A stretch of DNA of 64,000 bases from Dictyobacter aurantiacus (GCF_003967515.1 NZ_BIFQ01000001.1:3472001-3536000); one strand, 5' to 3'; counted from the first letter of the stretch, positions 17,366 to 27,020 are shown. Notes: generated by a model from the letters alone, not told the origin. Numbers and translations: made by a program.

Positions 17366-17411
17366 AGTCAAATCTGACTTAATTATAGCGAGCCCCCAAC
17401 ACCCCCGTCAA
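17366..17411 (-). promoter_or_regulatory. padR-MFS promoter with candidate operator
   Basis: On the minus strand TTGACG (17406-17411) and TATAAT (17382-17387) are separated by 18 nt. Immediately downstream lies the palindrome AGTCA-N4-TGACT (17366-17379), which covers the expected transcription start. This placement is typical for autorepression by PadR proteins. Confidence 0.7.
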
Positions 17412-17425
17412 GAGGAACAGTATGG

Positions 17426-17482
17426 GTTGTGGCATGGCTTCGGGCTTCTCGCGGAGCGAGAAGCCCGAAGCCATGCCACAAC
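17426..17482. repeat. 27-bp-arm hairpin in a divergent intergenic region
   Basis: Arms 17426-17452 and 17456-17482 pair perfectly with a 3-nt loop. The element lies only 15 nt upstream of the padR -35 box, between divergently transcribed genes, so it cannot be the terminator of either neighbour. Confidence 0.75.
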
Positions 17483-17757
17483 TCGTATTTTGTGAACTAG
17501 CCCATAGAAAATTAATAAGAATTACGCTATCATACAAGTACTATAGAAGAAAATCACCATTTTTATGGCTGACTTTAAAGGTGTGCACACAAAAGGGCTC
17601 CGCGTCATCACGCGCGCCACACGCCATACTGGGGTAAAAGTCCAGCACATAGAAACTTTCCGTGAGCCTTCTACGTTTCTGAATAGACCTATGTTGATAT
17701 ATTGGTGTCATCAGGAAAAGGGATGCTCTCTACACGGGGGTGTTCTTGAGGAGATGG

Positions 17758-19026
17758 ATGTTCATGGGGAAGGACCGCTCTCTATTCTGCGTAGAGTGTG
17801 GAGGGGAAAATCCGCCGCACGCGAAGTTTTGCCGCGTCTGCGGGTATCGTCTCATCAATCAAACCAATAACTCTACGCCCGCGTTGACGACCTCGGCTCA
17901 TCTGGAGGCGGTTGCGTTGCATACGCTACGGGTCAATGACCTGCTCAAGCAGCGCTATCGCATCGTCGCACAGATCGGGTCGGGGGGGTACGGGAAGGTC
18001 TATCGAGCCATTGACAGCGAATTTATGGATCGGCAGGTAGCCGTTAAAGAGATGATACAGCATGGTTTGAATCCTCAGGAACTGGCGGAGGCGGCGGAAG
18101 GTTTCAAGCGCGAGGCCGTTCTGCTGGCGAGCCTGACACAGTCCAATCTTCCCAGCATCTATGATTATTTTTCCGAGCATGGCAACTGGTACCTGGTGAT
18201 GAGCTATATCGAGGGCGAGACGCTGGAGAGCTATGTGCGCCGTCGAGGTGGCTCCCTACCCGTCGATAAGGTGATTCAGATCGGCATTCAACTGGCGACT
18301 GTGCTGAGCTTCCTGCATACGCGCAAGCCCTCGATTATCTTTCGCGACCTCAAGCCCTCGAACGTCATGCGTACCCCGGAAGGGCAGATCTATTTGATCG
18401 ACTTTGGCATCGCGCGCCACTTCAAGCATGGCAAGACCAAAGATACGATCGCCCTGGGATCGCCAGGCTACGCGGCCCCCGAGCAATATGGCCGCGCGCA
18501 GACCACGCCCCAGGCGGATGTTTATAGCCTGGGCATTGTGCTTTACCAGTTGATTACAGGCATTGATCCCTCTGTCTCTCCCTTTGGACCAAAGCACCTG
18601 GATCTACCCGATCATCCGCAGCTTACAATATTGATCCAGTGTATGCTGGAAATGGACCCCAAACGGCGTCCGAGCAGTATGGGGAACATTCAGCGCGAGT
18701 TACAGCGTATCGCATCCGGCAAGGTGATCAAAACATCGCATCATCCGAGCCAGCGCCAGCCACCGGTTCCCCATTCCTCCGCGCATATCCCGGCGGTCCG
18801 TCCTTTGCGTCCGAGCTCAAGCGGCCTGCGGGGTGTCCATCTGCCTTCGCCGCCACTACAGAGCCATGCCGCCGCAACCGAGCAGGCCAGTCTATTGCGT
18901 CCAGCCGCCTCATTTGGACCCCAGTTCGTTTCAACGCCTCCCATAGCCGAGCTCGCCCCGACCGCGTGGTGGCGCATGCTCAACTTCATGCGTTCCATGA
19001 AGGAACTATGGCGAGAGAAATTCTAG
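17758..19026 (+). CDS. Serine/threonine protein kinase with N-terminal zinc ribbon
   Basis: A Hanks-type kinase of about 420 residues. An N-terminal zinc ribbon (FCVECGG, FCRVCGYR) comes first, then a kinase domain at about 65-325 with the glycine loop IGSGGYGKVYRA, VAVKE lysine, FRDLKPSN catalytic loop, DFG and the activation-segment GSPGYAAPEQYG. The usual HRD histidine is Phe, a common variant in such kinases. The C-terminal ~95 residues are Pro/Ser/His-rich without a clear membrane helix, so the kinase is probably cytoplasmic. Two in-frame ATGs (17758, 17764) follow GAGGAG; I chose the first. Confidence 0.9.
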   Translation: MFMGKDRSLFCVECGGENPPHAKFCRVCGYRLINQTNNSTPALTTSAHLEAVALHTLRVNDLLKQRYRIVAQIGSGGYGKVYRAIDSEFMDRQVAVKEMIQHGLNPQELAEAAEGFKREAVLLASLTQSNLPSIYDYFSEHGNWYLVMSYIEGETLESYVRRRGGSLPVDKVIQIGIQLATVLSFLHTRKPSIIFRDLKPSNVMRTPEGQIYLIDFGIARHFKHGKTKDTIALGSPGYAAPEQYGRAQTTPQADVYSLGIVLYQLITGIDPSVSPFGPKHLDLPDHPQLTILIQCMLEMDPKRRPSSMGNIQRELQRIASGKVIKTSHHPSQRQPPVPHSSAHIPAVRPLRPSSSGLRGVHLPSPPLQSHAAATEQASLLRPAASFGPQFVSTPPIAELAPTAWWRMLNFMRSMKELWREKF

Positions 19027-19138
19027 TGATTCACGCATCATTTCCCCTCGACTGGTCGTGTAAAAGTGTACAATGATATGGCGATATTGTTGTATGTGTA
19101 GCCTCTCACCGGTAGAGGATAATTGAAGGAGTATTCTG

Positions 19139-19423
19139 ATGCCAAAAGCAACCTGGAAGGGTGTGACGCTGGCGGAAAGCGATAACTGCATTGTGGTTGA
19201 AGGCAACCAGTACTTTCCACCCGATTCTGTTCAGCGGGCCTATTTTAAGCCGAGTAGCACCCACACAACCTGTCCATGGAAAGGTGAGGCCAGCTATTAC
19301 ACCATTGAAGTTAATGGTGAATCTAACAAGGACGCGGCCTGGTTCTATCCCCAGCCCAAGGATGCGGCGAGCCAGATCAAGGATTACGTCGCCTTCTGGC
19401 GCGGCGTCAATGTAGAGGTGTAA
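19139..19423 (+). CDS. DUF427 domain-containing protein
   Basis: A complete single-domain DUF427 protein of 94 residues, with the family's WKGVTLAESDNCIVVEGN opening, TTCPWKGEASYYTI centre and AAWFYPQPKDAA end. The biochemical function of the family is not settled. AAGGAG lies 8 nt before the ATG. It stands between the kinase and a DHA2 pump in the same direction, with gaps over 100 nt, so it may be its own transcript. Confidence 0.9.
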   Translation: MPKATWKGVTLAESDNCIVVEGNQYFPPDSVQRAYFKPSSTHTTCPWKGEASYYTIEVNGESNKDAAWFYPQPKDAASQIKDYVAFWRGVNVEV

Positions 19424-19542
19424 GGGCGTTTCGGCTGGTCTGCTTGATTATATTGCTGGTATGACCCGGAATAAATGGCGGGTGAGACGTGTTTGGATAA
19501 GCAGATTGGATGGGTTAAAGTAGTATAGTCAGGAATGAGTGA

Positions 19543-21108
19543 ATGACCAGAAACGCCAAAATTATTGTGACAATCGCCCTGATGTTGGGCATGACCCTGG
19601 CCGCATTGGATACCACCATTGTGGGCACCGCCATGCCCAGTATCGTGGGGAAGCTAGGTGGCATCACCCTTTATTCATGGGTATTTTCCGCCTACCTGTT
19701 GACCTCGACCACGACGGTGCCTATCTACGGCAAGCTGGCCGACCTCTATGGTCGTAAGCCACTTTTCTTGTTTGGTTCTGTACTATTCCTTATCGGCTCG
19801 ATCGCCTCTGGCTGCTCCCAGACGATGGTTCAGTTGATCATTTTTCGTGCCATTCAGGGTCTGGGCGCGGGCGCGGTACAGCCAATTGTGCTAACGATTA
19901 TTGGAGATATATATGCTTTAAAAGAGCGTGCCCGGGTACAGGGATTATTCAGTGGCGTCTGGGGCCTGTCCAGTATTGTGGGGCCGGCGCTGGGTGGTTT
20001 AATTGTTGACCATTCCTCGTGGCGCTGGGTCTTCTTTATCAACGTACCCTTCGGTGTGCTCTCGGCTGTTATGTTAATGTTCGCACTCAAAGAGCAGGTC
20101 GAACGGAAAAAACATCAACTGGACTATATCGGTACATTGACATTAAGCGGTGGCATTGTAGCCCTGCTCTTTGCATTCCTGCAGGGTGGCACCAGCTGGT
20201 CGTGGGCTTCCTGGCAGAGTATCAGCTTATTCGCTATCTCAATCCTGCTACTGGGCTGGTTTTTGTATGAAGAGCGGCGTGCCGCCGAGCCTATCCTGCC
20301 GCTGGATCTATTCCAGAATCGCATCATTGTTATCTCAAGCATTGGTGGTGTGGTGCTGGGTACGATTATGTTCGGTATCACTTCATACGTGCCACTATTC
20401 ATGCAGGGTGTTAAGGGTGGTAGCGCTACCGATGCCGGTATTATCCTTGGACCATTGCTGCTGGCCTGGCCGATCGCGGCCACTATCAGCGGAAAAGTTG
20501 TTTTGAGCTATGGCTATCGCATTACTGCAGTGCTGGGGACCGGACTGACATTGATCGGCATGGGGATGGTACTGACGTTTACACCTCAGATTAGCCTGCC
20601 CATCATTATCGTAGCCATGGTCTTAATCGGAGCCGGATTGGGCTTCTCCAGTTCCGCTTACATCCTATCGGTACAGAATGCGGTTCCCTGGAGCCTGCGT
20701 GGTGTTGCAACGGCCTCCACCCAGTTTTTCCGCACCATCGGAGGAACCATCGGCGTCGCTATCATGGGTTCGATCCTCAATGCGCAAATGGCTATGCGCT
20801 TCACACCGATCTTCGCCCACTATCAGCAGGCGCTACAGCATCTACCCAAAGGTATCTCACCGGCCAATGTTTTATTGACGCCGGATGTACGTGCTACCCT
20901 TGCGTCGGATCTGCTCAGCCAATTGCAGGCGGCCCTGTCTCAGAGCTTATTCTGGGTCTACCTGCTGCTGTTCGTGCTGGCGGTGATTGGCCTGGTCGCT
21001 ATGTTCTGGCTACCCGGTGGTCGCGCCGACCAGTATGCATATCATGCTGAACCCGAAGCCGCCGAAGCCCAGGCATCCTCAGAAATGGTCATGCCGCACA
21101 TGGGCTAA
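19543..21108 (+). CDS. DHA2 family MFS drug transporter (EmrB/QacA type)
   Basis: A 521-residue pump with 14 predicted helices. Signatures are the DHA2 opening LAALDTTIVGTAMPSIV (Asp in helix 1), motif A GKLADLYGRKPLF, and GPALGGLIVDHSSWRWVFFINVP. These proteins export amphipathic drugs by proton antiport. The stop codon lies 4 nt before a 36-bp-arm terminator shared with the convergent PAP2 gene. No regulator gene is directly adjacent. Confidence 0.93.
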   Translation: MTRNAKIIVTIALMLGMTLAALDTTIVGTAMPSIVGKLGGITLYSWVFSAYLLTSTTTVPIYGKLADLYGRKPLFLFGSVLFLIGSIASGCSQTMVQLIIFRAIQGLGAGAVQPIVLTIIGDIYALKERARVQGLFSGVWGLSSIVGPALGGLIVDHSSWRWVFFINVPFGVLSAVMLMFALKEQVERKKHQLDYIGTLTLSGGIVALLFAFLQGGTSWSWASWQSISLFAISILLLGWFLYEERRAAEPILPLDLFQNRIIVISSIGGVVLGTIMFGITSYVPLFMQGVKGGSATDAGIILGPLLLAWPIAATISGKVVLSYGYRITAVLGTGLTLIGMGMVLTFTPQISLPIIIVAMVLIGAGLGFSSSAYILSVQNAVPWSLRGVATASTQFFRTIGGTIGVAIMGSILNAQMAMRFTPIFAHYQQALQHLPKGISPANVLLTPDVRATLASDLLSQLQAALSQSLFWVYLLLFVLAVIGLVAMFWLPGGRADQYAYHAEPEAAEAQASSEMVMPHMG

Positions 21109-21112
21109 CTCC

Positions 21113-21188
21113 GAGAGACTAGCAGAAGCACAACAACGCCGGCGCCTCTTTCGAGGCGCCGGCGTTGTTGTGCTTCTGCTAGTCTCTC
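21113..21188. terminator. 36-bp-arm bidirectional terminator
   Basis: Arms 21113-21148 and 21153-21188 are perfectly complementary with a 4-nt loop. It lies between convergent genes and contains the stop codon of the PAP2 gene (21179-21181). Confidence 0.85.
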
Positions 21189-22093
21189 TCTGACTCTTCT
21201 TTGATCTCTTTATCGGTGTCGTCGCCGGGTTGCTGCAGCGGTTTCGCGGCTTCTGGAGCCTTGCCTTTCGAGGGATGCAGCCAGGCCTTGACACGCAGGT
21301 ATAGCGCCATGACGCCGCTAAACCACAGGCCCCCGTAGATATAGCCCGCGGCCACGTCGCTGGGCCAGTGCGCGCCCAGATAGACGCGTGATGGTCCGAT
21401 GCAGGCGATTAACGTGGTACAGATGCCGATGAGTAGATTGCGGATGCGTCCCGAACGCCAGTTGGTTGCCAGCAGGTAGATGAGCAGACCGTAGAAATTG
21501 GTATAGTACATGACGTGTCCGCTGGGAAAGCTGGGCTCGTTGATAACTTTAACCACCGTAACTAGCTCCTGGGTCGGCCGGGGACGCTTGATCACACGCT
21601 TCACGATGGCGTTGAGCAGCGTAGCGGACGAGGTGAGCAGGATAAATATGGCTTCGAGCCGGAAGCGTAGTGCCCAGAAGATGCCCGCGATGCCCAGCGT
21701 TTGCGGCAAAGCATACTGGACAAAGCCGATCTCTGAGACGCCAAAGAAGAAGCGTCGCAGCCAGGGATTGCGATACTTCTGGAGCCGGGATGTAATCGAC
21801 ATATCGCCGGGAAAAAACTGCGTGCGCTGTGCGATCAGGGAAAGGATCACCGCTCCCGACAGGATCCAGAGGTAAAAGGCCATAAACATGGTGCCACGCG
21901 AAACGGCTCGTCGGCCTGAGACGGAGGACTGGGCTGCGGCCTTCTGGGCCTCGGTCATCACCGGAGGCATCTGTACTTCCGGCAGCCTGACCTGTGGTAA
22001 GGGATCAGACGGCCGTGTTTTTATTGTTGTTGTACCGGGTGTGGGTTGTTCTGGCTGTGTTTTTTTGCCTGGTTTACGACTAAAATTAAACAT
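21179..22093 (-). CDS. PAP2 family lipid phosphatase
   Basis: A 304-residue membrane phosphatase. It has all three PAP2 motifs: KRVIKRPRP, the PSGH box, and SRVYLGAHWPSD. The active-site His pair is thus intact. A soluble Pro/Thr-rich N-terminus of about 65 residues precedes the helices, and a charged tail follows. Likely substrates are phosphatidic acid or polyprenyl diphosphates. Its start overlaps the stop of the upstream diacylglycerol-kinase-like gene by 8 nt, so a lipid kinase and a lipid phosphatase are made together. Confidence 0.93.
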   Translation of the reverse strand: MFNFSRKPGKKTQPEQPTPGTTTIKTRPSDPLPQVRLPEVQMPPVMTEAQKAAAQSSVSGRRAVSRGTMFMAFYLWILSGAVILSLIAQRTQFFPGDMSITSRLQKYRNPWLRRFFFGVSEIGFVQYALPQTLGIAGIFWALRFRLEAIFILLTSSATLLNAIVKRVIKRPRPTQELVTVVKVINEPSFPSGHVMYYTNFYGLLIYLLATNWRSGRIRNLLIGICTTLIACIGPSRVYLGAHWPSDVAAGYIYGGLWFSGVMALYLRVKAWLHPSKGKAPEAAKPLQQPGDDTDKEIKEESERD

Positions 22094-23096
22094 ATACAGA
22101 ACCTTTCTCTTCGCTCTGGTCGCGTTCGGTAGCCCGCTGATATATTCTTCTCTTCTTGCGCTCTGACTTCGTCATATTGGGGCCTGCCGCCACCTTTTTG
22201 GCTACGCGCACCTGTAAGACACCGGTCTGAATCTCGATCAACGCCGGGGTAGTGCCCTTCTGTTCCCCATCGGCGTGAATCTTCACCGGGTGTTCTGACT
22301 GAATATAAATGGTTTTTGCCTTGCGCCGGCTGATTTTCTGTGCCAGCGCCCGTCTCCCCTGGCTGATTGAGATGGCGTGGCGAATATAGTCTATTTTGCT
22401 AAAGCGTCGATAGATGAGCACGTCGAGCAGCCCGTCATCCATTAATGCGTTGGGCGCGAACTGCAGGCGTGCCCCGTAGTAGGGCGAGTTGCAGACGCTG
22501 ATCTGGATAGCGTTCATCCGGTGACGCTTCTTGTTGTCAAAGGTAACGGTAAAGCGCGTTGGCGCAAAGGTGAAGAGCGTGCGCAGTCCGTCTATAACCC
22601 CGTGCAGCGTCGAGGAGAACCCTTTGCTCTTGAACTCTTCTGCTGCCGGAAAGAGGGCCGCCTCCAGTCCAATGCCAGCTACTTCTAAAAAGATATGGTC
22701 ATTGATCTTTCCCACATCGATGCGGCTGGTAGTGCCCTGAGCGATGATCTCGCATGCCTTCTCAATATCTTCTGGAATATCAAGGCTGCGCGCGATATTA
22801 TTCATCGTACCCATGGGCAGGATACCCAGCGCACTATTGGTATTGATCAAGCCATTGGCAACCGCGTGGAGTGTCCCATCACCCCCGCCCGCAATGACGA
22901 TATCCGCGCCCTCTTCGGCCGCTTTGCGCGCCAGCCCTGTGCCTGGATCCTCCACCGTGGTATAAATGATGGTAGGTTCTATATTATACGGGCGTAAAGA
23001 GGCCAGGATCAACTCTTTGCTGTCATCAAGGGTATTATGGTTCGTTGCCAGAGCCGACTCACCTGAGGTCGGATTGAGGATCAGTACAGTCCGCAT
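22086..23096 (-). CDS. Diacylglycerol kinase family lipid kinase (YegS/DgkB-like)
   Basis: A 336-residue protein with the DAGK catalytic domain: LILNPTSG at the N-terminus, the GGGDGTLHAVANGL nucleotide motif near residue 70, and LPMGTMNNIARSL. The C-terminal beta domain carries HADGEQKG, a family signature. A basic tail with many K/R residues ends the protein. The enzyme would phosphorylate diacylglycerol or a related lipid. It is coupled to the PAP2 phosphatase by an 8-nt overlap. Confidence 0.93.
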   Translation of the reverse strand: MRTVLILNPTSGESALATNHNTLDDSKELILASLRPYNIEPTIIYTTVEDPGTGLARKAAEEGADIVIAGGGDGTLHAVANGLINTNSALGILPMGTMNNIARSLDIPEDIEKACEIIAQGTTSRIDVGKINDHIFLEVAGIGLEAALFPAAEEFKSKGFSSTLHGVIDGLRTLFTFAPTRFTVTFDNKKRHRMNAIQISVCNSPYYGARLQFAPNALMDDGLLDVLIYRRFSKIDYIRHAISISQGRRALAQKISRRKAKTIYIQSEHPVKIHADGEQKGTTPALIEIQTGVLQVRVAKKVAAGPNMTKSERKKRRIYQRATERDQSEEKGSVYV

Positions 23097-23305
23097 AATA
23101 TGGTTCCTTATTCACATATAACTTGCATTATACGTTCGCACTTTTTTGTGGGACCATCATGGTGACGAGCGGCTCTGTATATATAGCTGCATGTACAGAG
23201 ATGGTCCCTTATACAGCACGGCACAATAGCCCCCCTCACAACGTGGCCTCATGTAGTACACGCATAAACAGTCGAGTTAGTCTCAGGTCAGCCACCTGGT
23301 AGCGC

Positions 23306-24682
23306 TTATGAAAAGCGGTCCGCCGTCCAGCGTACGGCCTCGCTTAGCGTCGGATAGGGCAGGATAGTCTGTGCCAGTGTCTGGACGGAGATACCTGTCT
23401 TCATGGCCAGAATTATCTGTGCCAGCAGATCATCTGCCTGCTCGCCCAGGATGTGGCCGCCGAAAATGTTGCCATGCTCATCGGCCAGTATTTTGAGGGT
23501 GCCAGCGGTGCGACCATTGGTTATGGCGCGCTCGACCTTCTCAAATGAAAGCCGGGCCACTTTGTAGCGCTTCCCTTCAGCGCGCAGCTCGGCCTCGGTC
23601 TGGCCAACATGGGCCAGGGGAGGATCTGTATAGGTCACCCAGGGGATGGCCTGGTCGGTAAAGGGCTGGGGCGTGGTCGCGAAGGCATTGTTGGCGGCCA
23701 GGTGCCCCTGGTCGCTGGCCACATGGGTGAACTGGTAGCCACCCGTGATATCACCGGCTGCCCAGATATGGGGAACGGAGGTGCGCAGCGTAGCATCTAC
23801 GCTAATTCCCTTTTCAGTGCTATCAATATGCGCCGCCTCAATATTGAGTTCATCCAGATCGGGTTTGCGCCCGGTGGCGAGAAGGATCTCATCAACCTCG
23901 AACTGCTTCTGGCCGTTCTCTTCCCGATAGACAAGCCGTTTCCGCGTGTTCGGAGCGTGCTCGATCCGTTCAAGCTCGACTCCAGTGGCTATCTGGATGC
24001 CCTCCGCCCTTAAAATATCGCCCAGCTGATCCGCCAGTTCCTGCTCCTCTTTTTTTAGCAGCTGCGTATTGTGTTCCAGTACTGTAACCTGGACGCCGAA
24101 GCGCTGAAAAAGCTGGGCGAACTCCAGACCTAGTGGACCGGCTCCGATGATAGCCAGGCTCGCTGGCAACTGTGGGAGATAGACCGCCTCTTTATTGGTG
24201 ATATAGCCAACCTCCTGCAGCCCCTTTACTGGCGGACACCGCGTACTGGTGCCCGTGGCAACAATGATCCTATCGGCGTAGAGCGTCTGTCCCTCGACCG
24301 AGACAGTGTGCGGTGAGGTAAACGTGGCATGGGCATGGAAAACATCGATCCCCTGTTGTTTGAGGGACCTGCTCGCCTGCTTTGGTGTGCCACCACGGAT
24401 GCGTGTAACCACACTCTGAATGTAATCCTGTACTCGCCGCCAGTCAAACGTCGCTTCGGGAATAGAGAGCCCGTAGCGCTGCGCATGACGGGACCGATGG
24501 AGCATGGTAGCGATCTGCAATAGCGATTTGGTGGGATCGCAGCCATAGTTCAGGCAGGTTCCTCCTAGTTTATCAACCTCAATCAGCCCGACGCGCTTAT
24601 GCATCTCAGCCGCTGTGCTGGCCGCTGTACTTCCTGCAGCCCCCGCCCCAATAACAAGTAGATCATAGCTATTATCATTCAT
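23306..24682 (-). CDS. FAD-dependent pyridine nucleotide-disulfide oxidoreductase, MerA-like
   Basis: A 458-residue flavoprotein with an N-terminal GAGAAGS FAD site, the redox disulfide GGTCLNYGC (Cys43, Cys48), the NAD(P) site GAGPLGLEFA, and the C-terminal dimer domain. The catalytic HPxxxE pair of dihydrolipoyl dehydrogenase is YPTLSE here; Tyr at this position is a feature of mercuric reductases. There is no HMA domain or C-terminal Cys pair, so mercury reduction is not shown. Call it MerA-like of unknown substrate. The ATG at 24682 follows GGAG at 7 nt. Confidence 0.88.
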   Translation of the reverse strand: MNDNSYDLLVIGAGAAGSTAASTAAEMHKRVGLIEVDKLGGTCLNYGCDPTKSLLQIATMLHRSRHAQRYGLSIPEATFDWRRVQDYIQSVVTRIRGGTPKQASRSLKQQGIDVFHAHATFTSPHTVSVEGQTLYADRIIVATGTSTRCPPVKGLQEVGYITNKEAVYLPQLPASLAIIGAGPLGLEFAQLFQRFGVQVTVLEHNTQLLKKEEQELADQLGDILRAEGIQIATGVELERIEHAPNTRKRLVYREENGQKQFEVDEILLATGRKPDLDELNIEAAHIDSTEKGISVDATLRTSVPHIWAAGDITGGYQFTHVASDQGHLAANNAFATTPQPFTDQAIPWVTYTDPPLAHVGQTEAELRAEGKRYKVARLSFEKVERAITNGRTAGTLKILADEHGNIFGGHILGEQADDLLAQIILAMKTGISVQTLAQTILPYPTLSEAVRWTADRFS

Positions 24683-24757
24683 CCCATATCTCCTCCGTAA
24701 TCTTATTCTACCCATAACAATGTATCATACGCACCGCCCGGGTTGCCTCCAGTTCAC

Positions 24758-24882
24758 CAGCCTTGAGCTTTCGCGCCTGTGGTGCTCAAGGGTTATGTAT
24801 ATATGGTGCATCGGGTGCGCAACTGCGTTCCCGATGCACCATATATACATAAGTGAGGCCGCAGGCCGAGCTCTGCGGGTTA
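24758..24882. repeat. Partial copy of the composite repeat with variable palindrome
   Basis: It holds a TTGAGCTTTCGCGCC-type module (24763-24790), then a hairpin with a 23-bp perfect outer stem (24793-24815 with 24830-24852) and a short inner stem, then a GAGGCCGCAGGCC module. The core GGTGCATCGGG matches the hairpins at 27131 and 58157. It lies between divergent genes (MerA-like and methyltransferase), so it is not a terminator. Confidence 0.7.
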
Positions 24883-25062
24883 CATGAAAAATTCCTGAGA
24901 ATTACGCCCTGGCCACACCTCTGTAGAAACTTTTTGTTTCATGATAGCGTACGACAAATAGGTAGCAACATTTCATTTAGATGATTCCTCTCCAGCCGAT
25001 GATAGGAATTGATTGTAGTGCTGATAGTTTGAATAGGTAGGAGTGCGAAGAAGGGATGGGCC

Positions 25063-26022
25063 ATGGTCGGTAGCGACGCATCTGCTCAATCTGAGGTTTT
25101 GTTTGAAAATCCATTCCATATCGAAGATTTACAGATTTTCGACGCTGAAACCATGCGCGACATGCTGGCATGTAGTCATGCTCAGTTATCCAGTCGTATG
25201 CTGGCGGATAGCCTGCATAACGTATCATCAGCTCTGATCATGCGTATCATGCAGGGCGTTCCAGAGGCGCAGCGGGATCAGTTTCAGCAGGAGTTACAGC
25301 AGCCTCTCTCTTCGGAAGAGATCGACCAGGCCCGCAATCAGACTTTGAACACCCTGTTCTGGGAGCTCATCTATTGGAAAACGCCCGAGCTATACGAGGA
25401 GTTGACGGTGGGTGAGCGGTTACATGAGGGCATCTTCCAATCTATTCAATCCGACCTGAAGGACAAGGTGGTGCTGGATGCTGGCGCCGGCAGTGGTAGG
25501 GCCTCGTTTGAATATCTGCGCTATGGCGCGACCAGGGTGCATGCCGTTGAACCTTCACCCGGTTTATTGCGTCTCCTGCGCAAGAAGATCATCGATCGCG
25601 GGTTGGAGCAGTCCATGTTCCCGGCTGCCGGTCGCTTTAATAAGCTGCCGCTGGCCGATCAGTGCGTGGATACTGCGCTCTCCTGTTCGGCGTTTACCGC
25701 GCTGGAGGACCAGGGAGGCGAGGCGGGTTTACTTGAACTACGCCGTGTGACCAGGCCGGGTGGCAAGATCATTATTGTCTGGCCACGTACTGAAGACCAT
25801 CAGTGGTTTGGAGAGCATGGCTTTCAGTACGTCTCTTTACCGGTTCAGGAAGAGATGTGTGTCCACTTCCGCTCATTTGATAGCGCTGTACGCTGCGCCC
25901 GGCTCTTTTACGCCCATAATCCCGCCGTGCTGCGCTACTTACAGCAAACACACAAACCGGAGATTCCCTTTTCTATTATTGGTATGAATCCGCCACGGGA
26001 CTACTTTTGGCTCGCGGTATAA
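25063..26022 (+). CDS. SAM-dependent methyltransferase
   Basis: A 319-residue protein. The N-terminal ~120 residues are helical and of no known family. A class I methyltransferase domain follows with motif I VLDAGAGSGRASF, the acidic end of strand 2 (HAVEPSPG), and the motif IV region CVDTALSCSAFTAL. The acceptor substrate is unknown. A gene for a Rieske-type membrane protein starts 18 nt after its stop, so they are an operon and may work together. Confidence 0.85.
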   Translation: MVGSDASAQSEVLFENPFHIEDLQIFDAETMRDMLACSHAQLSSRMLADSLHNVSSALIMRIMQGVPEAQRDQFQQELQQPLSSEEIDQARNQTLNTLFWELIYWKTPELYEELTVGERLHEGIFQSIQSDLKDKVVLDAGAGSGRASFEYLRYGATRVHAVEPSPGLLRLLRKKIIDRGLEQSMFPAAGRFNKLPLADQCVDTALSCSAFTALEDQGGEAGLLELRRVTRPGGKIIIVWPRTEDHQWFGEHGFQYVSLPVQEEMCVHFRSFDSAVRCARLFYAHNPAVLRYLQQTHKPEIPFSIIGMNPPRDYFWLAV

Positions 26023-26040
26023 GAAAGGACGCCTGAGATA

Positions 26041-26994
26041 ATGGTTGCAGAGACGACAAAGCAGAATGAACCGACTACTAGCTGGATGGATACACCACCG
26101 AGATACCCATTGCTGCGTCACTATAGCGCCAAGCTGGTGGCGAATATGCCCTGGCTGGATAAACTATCGAATCCCTTGCGAAACTGGACCCAGTCTTTAT
26201 TTGGAAATCCTAAAGATGCATCATATCGACTGAAGGATTTTCTATCTGGTGTCTGGTTTGGTCATCCCGTTCACCCGGTACTGGTGACAATTCCTATTGG
26301 CGCCTGGACCTCGACGATGGTTTTTGACCTGGCCTGGTTGGGGAGCGATGAAGATAAAGGGATGGCCCGCAGCGCTGATATGATGATGTGGTTGGGCCTG
26401 GCTGGCGCGACAGGTTCCGCCGCGACAGGTCTGGCGAACTGGGTGGATACCGATGGGCAGGAGCAGCGGACCGGTATGTTGCATGCGCTGATGAATGGTG
26501 GTATTACCGTCCTGAATCTGACCTCCGCCATCTTGCGTTTAACGGGTCAGCGGCGCACGGCTATCGCCCTGTCCAGCACAGCATATGCGCTGAACATCTA
26601 TTCCGCCTACATCGGTGGAGAACTGGCTTATTCCACAGGTATCGGGATGAATCGTACTATTGTTGAGGGTGGTCCCGATGAGTTCGTAGCGGTGATGGAT
26701 GCAAAAGACCTGGCTGAAGGTAAACTAACACGCGTAGACGTAGATGGCACACCAGCGGTGCTGGTGAAAGACGGCTCAACTATATGCGCGATCTCCGCTA
26801 CGTGTTCCCACCTGGGCGGACCCCTGGATGAGGGTACCTATAAAGATGGGGTCGTGTATTGCCCATGGCATAATTCAGGCTTCAGCATGTGTGATGGCTG
26901 TGTTGTGAATAGCCCGGCCGTCTACGCGCAGCCTACCTTTGCGGTACGCATCCGTGATGGTAAAATCGAGCTGCGACGCCTCGAACATGCATAA
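26041..26994 (+). CDS. DUF2231 membrane protein with C-terminal Rieske [2Fe-2S] domain
   Basis: A 317-residue protein. Residues about 65-200 form the four-helix DUF2231 domain (GHPVHPVLVTIPIGAW). The C-terminal ~100 residues are a Rieske domain with both ligand boxes, CSHLGG and CPWHNSGF, so a 2Fe-2S cluster is expected. The domain is of the ferredoxin/nitrite-reductase small-subunit type. It is probably an inner-membrane electron carrier. It is co-transcribed with the methyltransferase upstream. Confidence 0.9.
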   Translation: MVAETTKQNEPTTSWMDTPPRYPLLRHYSAKLVANMPWLDKLSNPLRNWTQSLFGNPKDASYRLKDFLSGVWFGHPVHPVLVTIPIGAWTSTMVFDLAWLGSDEDKGMARSADMMMWLGLAGATGSAATGLANWVDTDGQEQRTGMLHALMNGGITVLNLTSAILRLTGQRRTAIALSSTAYALNIYSAYIGGELAYSTGIGMNRTIVEGGPDEFVAVMDAKDLAEGKLTRVDVDGTPAVLVKDGSTICAISATCSHLGGPLDEGTYKDGVVYCPWHNSGFSMCDGCVVNSPAVYAQPTFAVRIRDGKIELRRLEHA

Positions 26995-27020
26995 ACTACA
27001 TTCCCCACTCACTATGCAGG

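Noticed and set aside
23306..24682. Mercury-resistance gene merA
   Set aside because: The HMA domain, C-terminal Cys pair and other mer genes are absent, so only a MerA-like fold is claimed.
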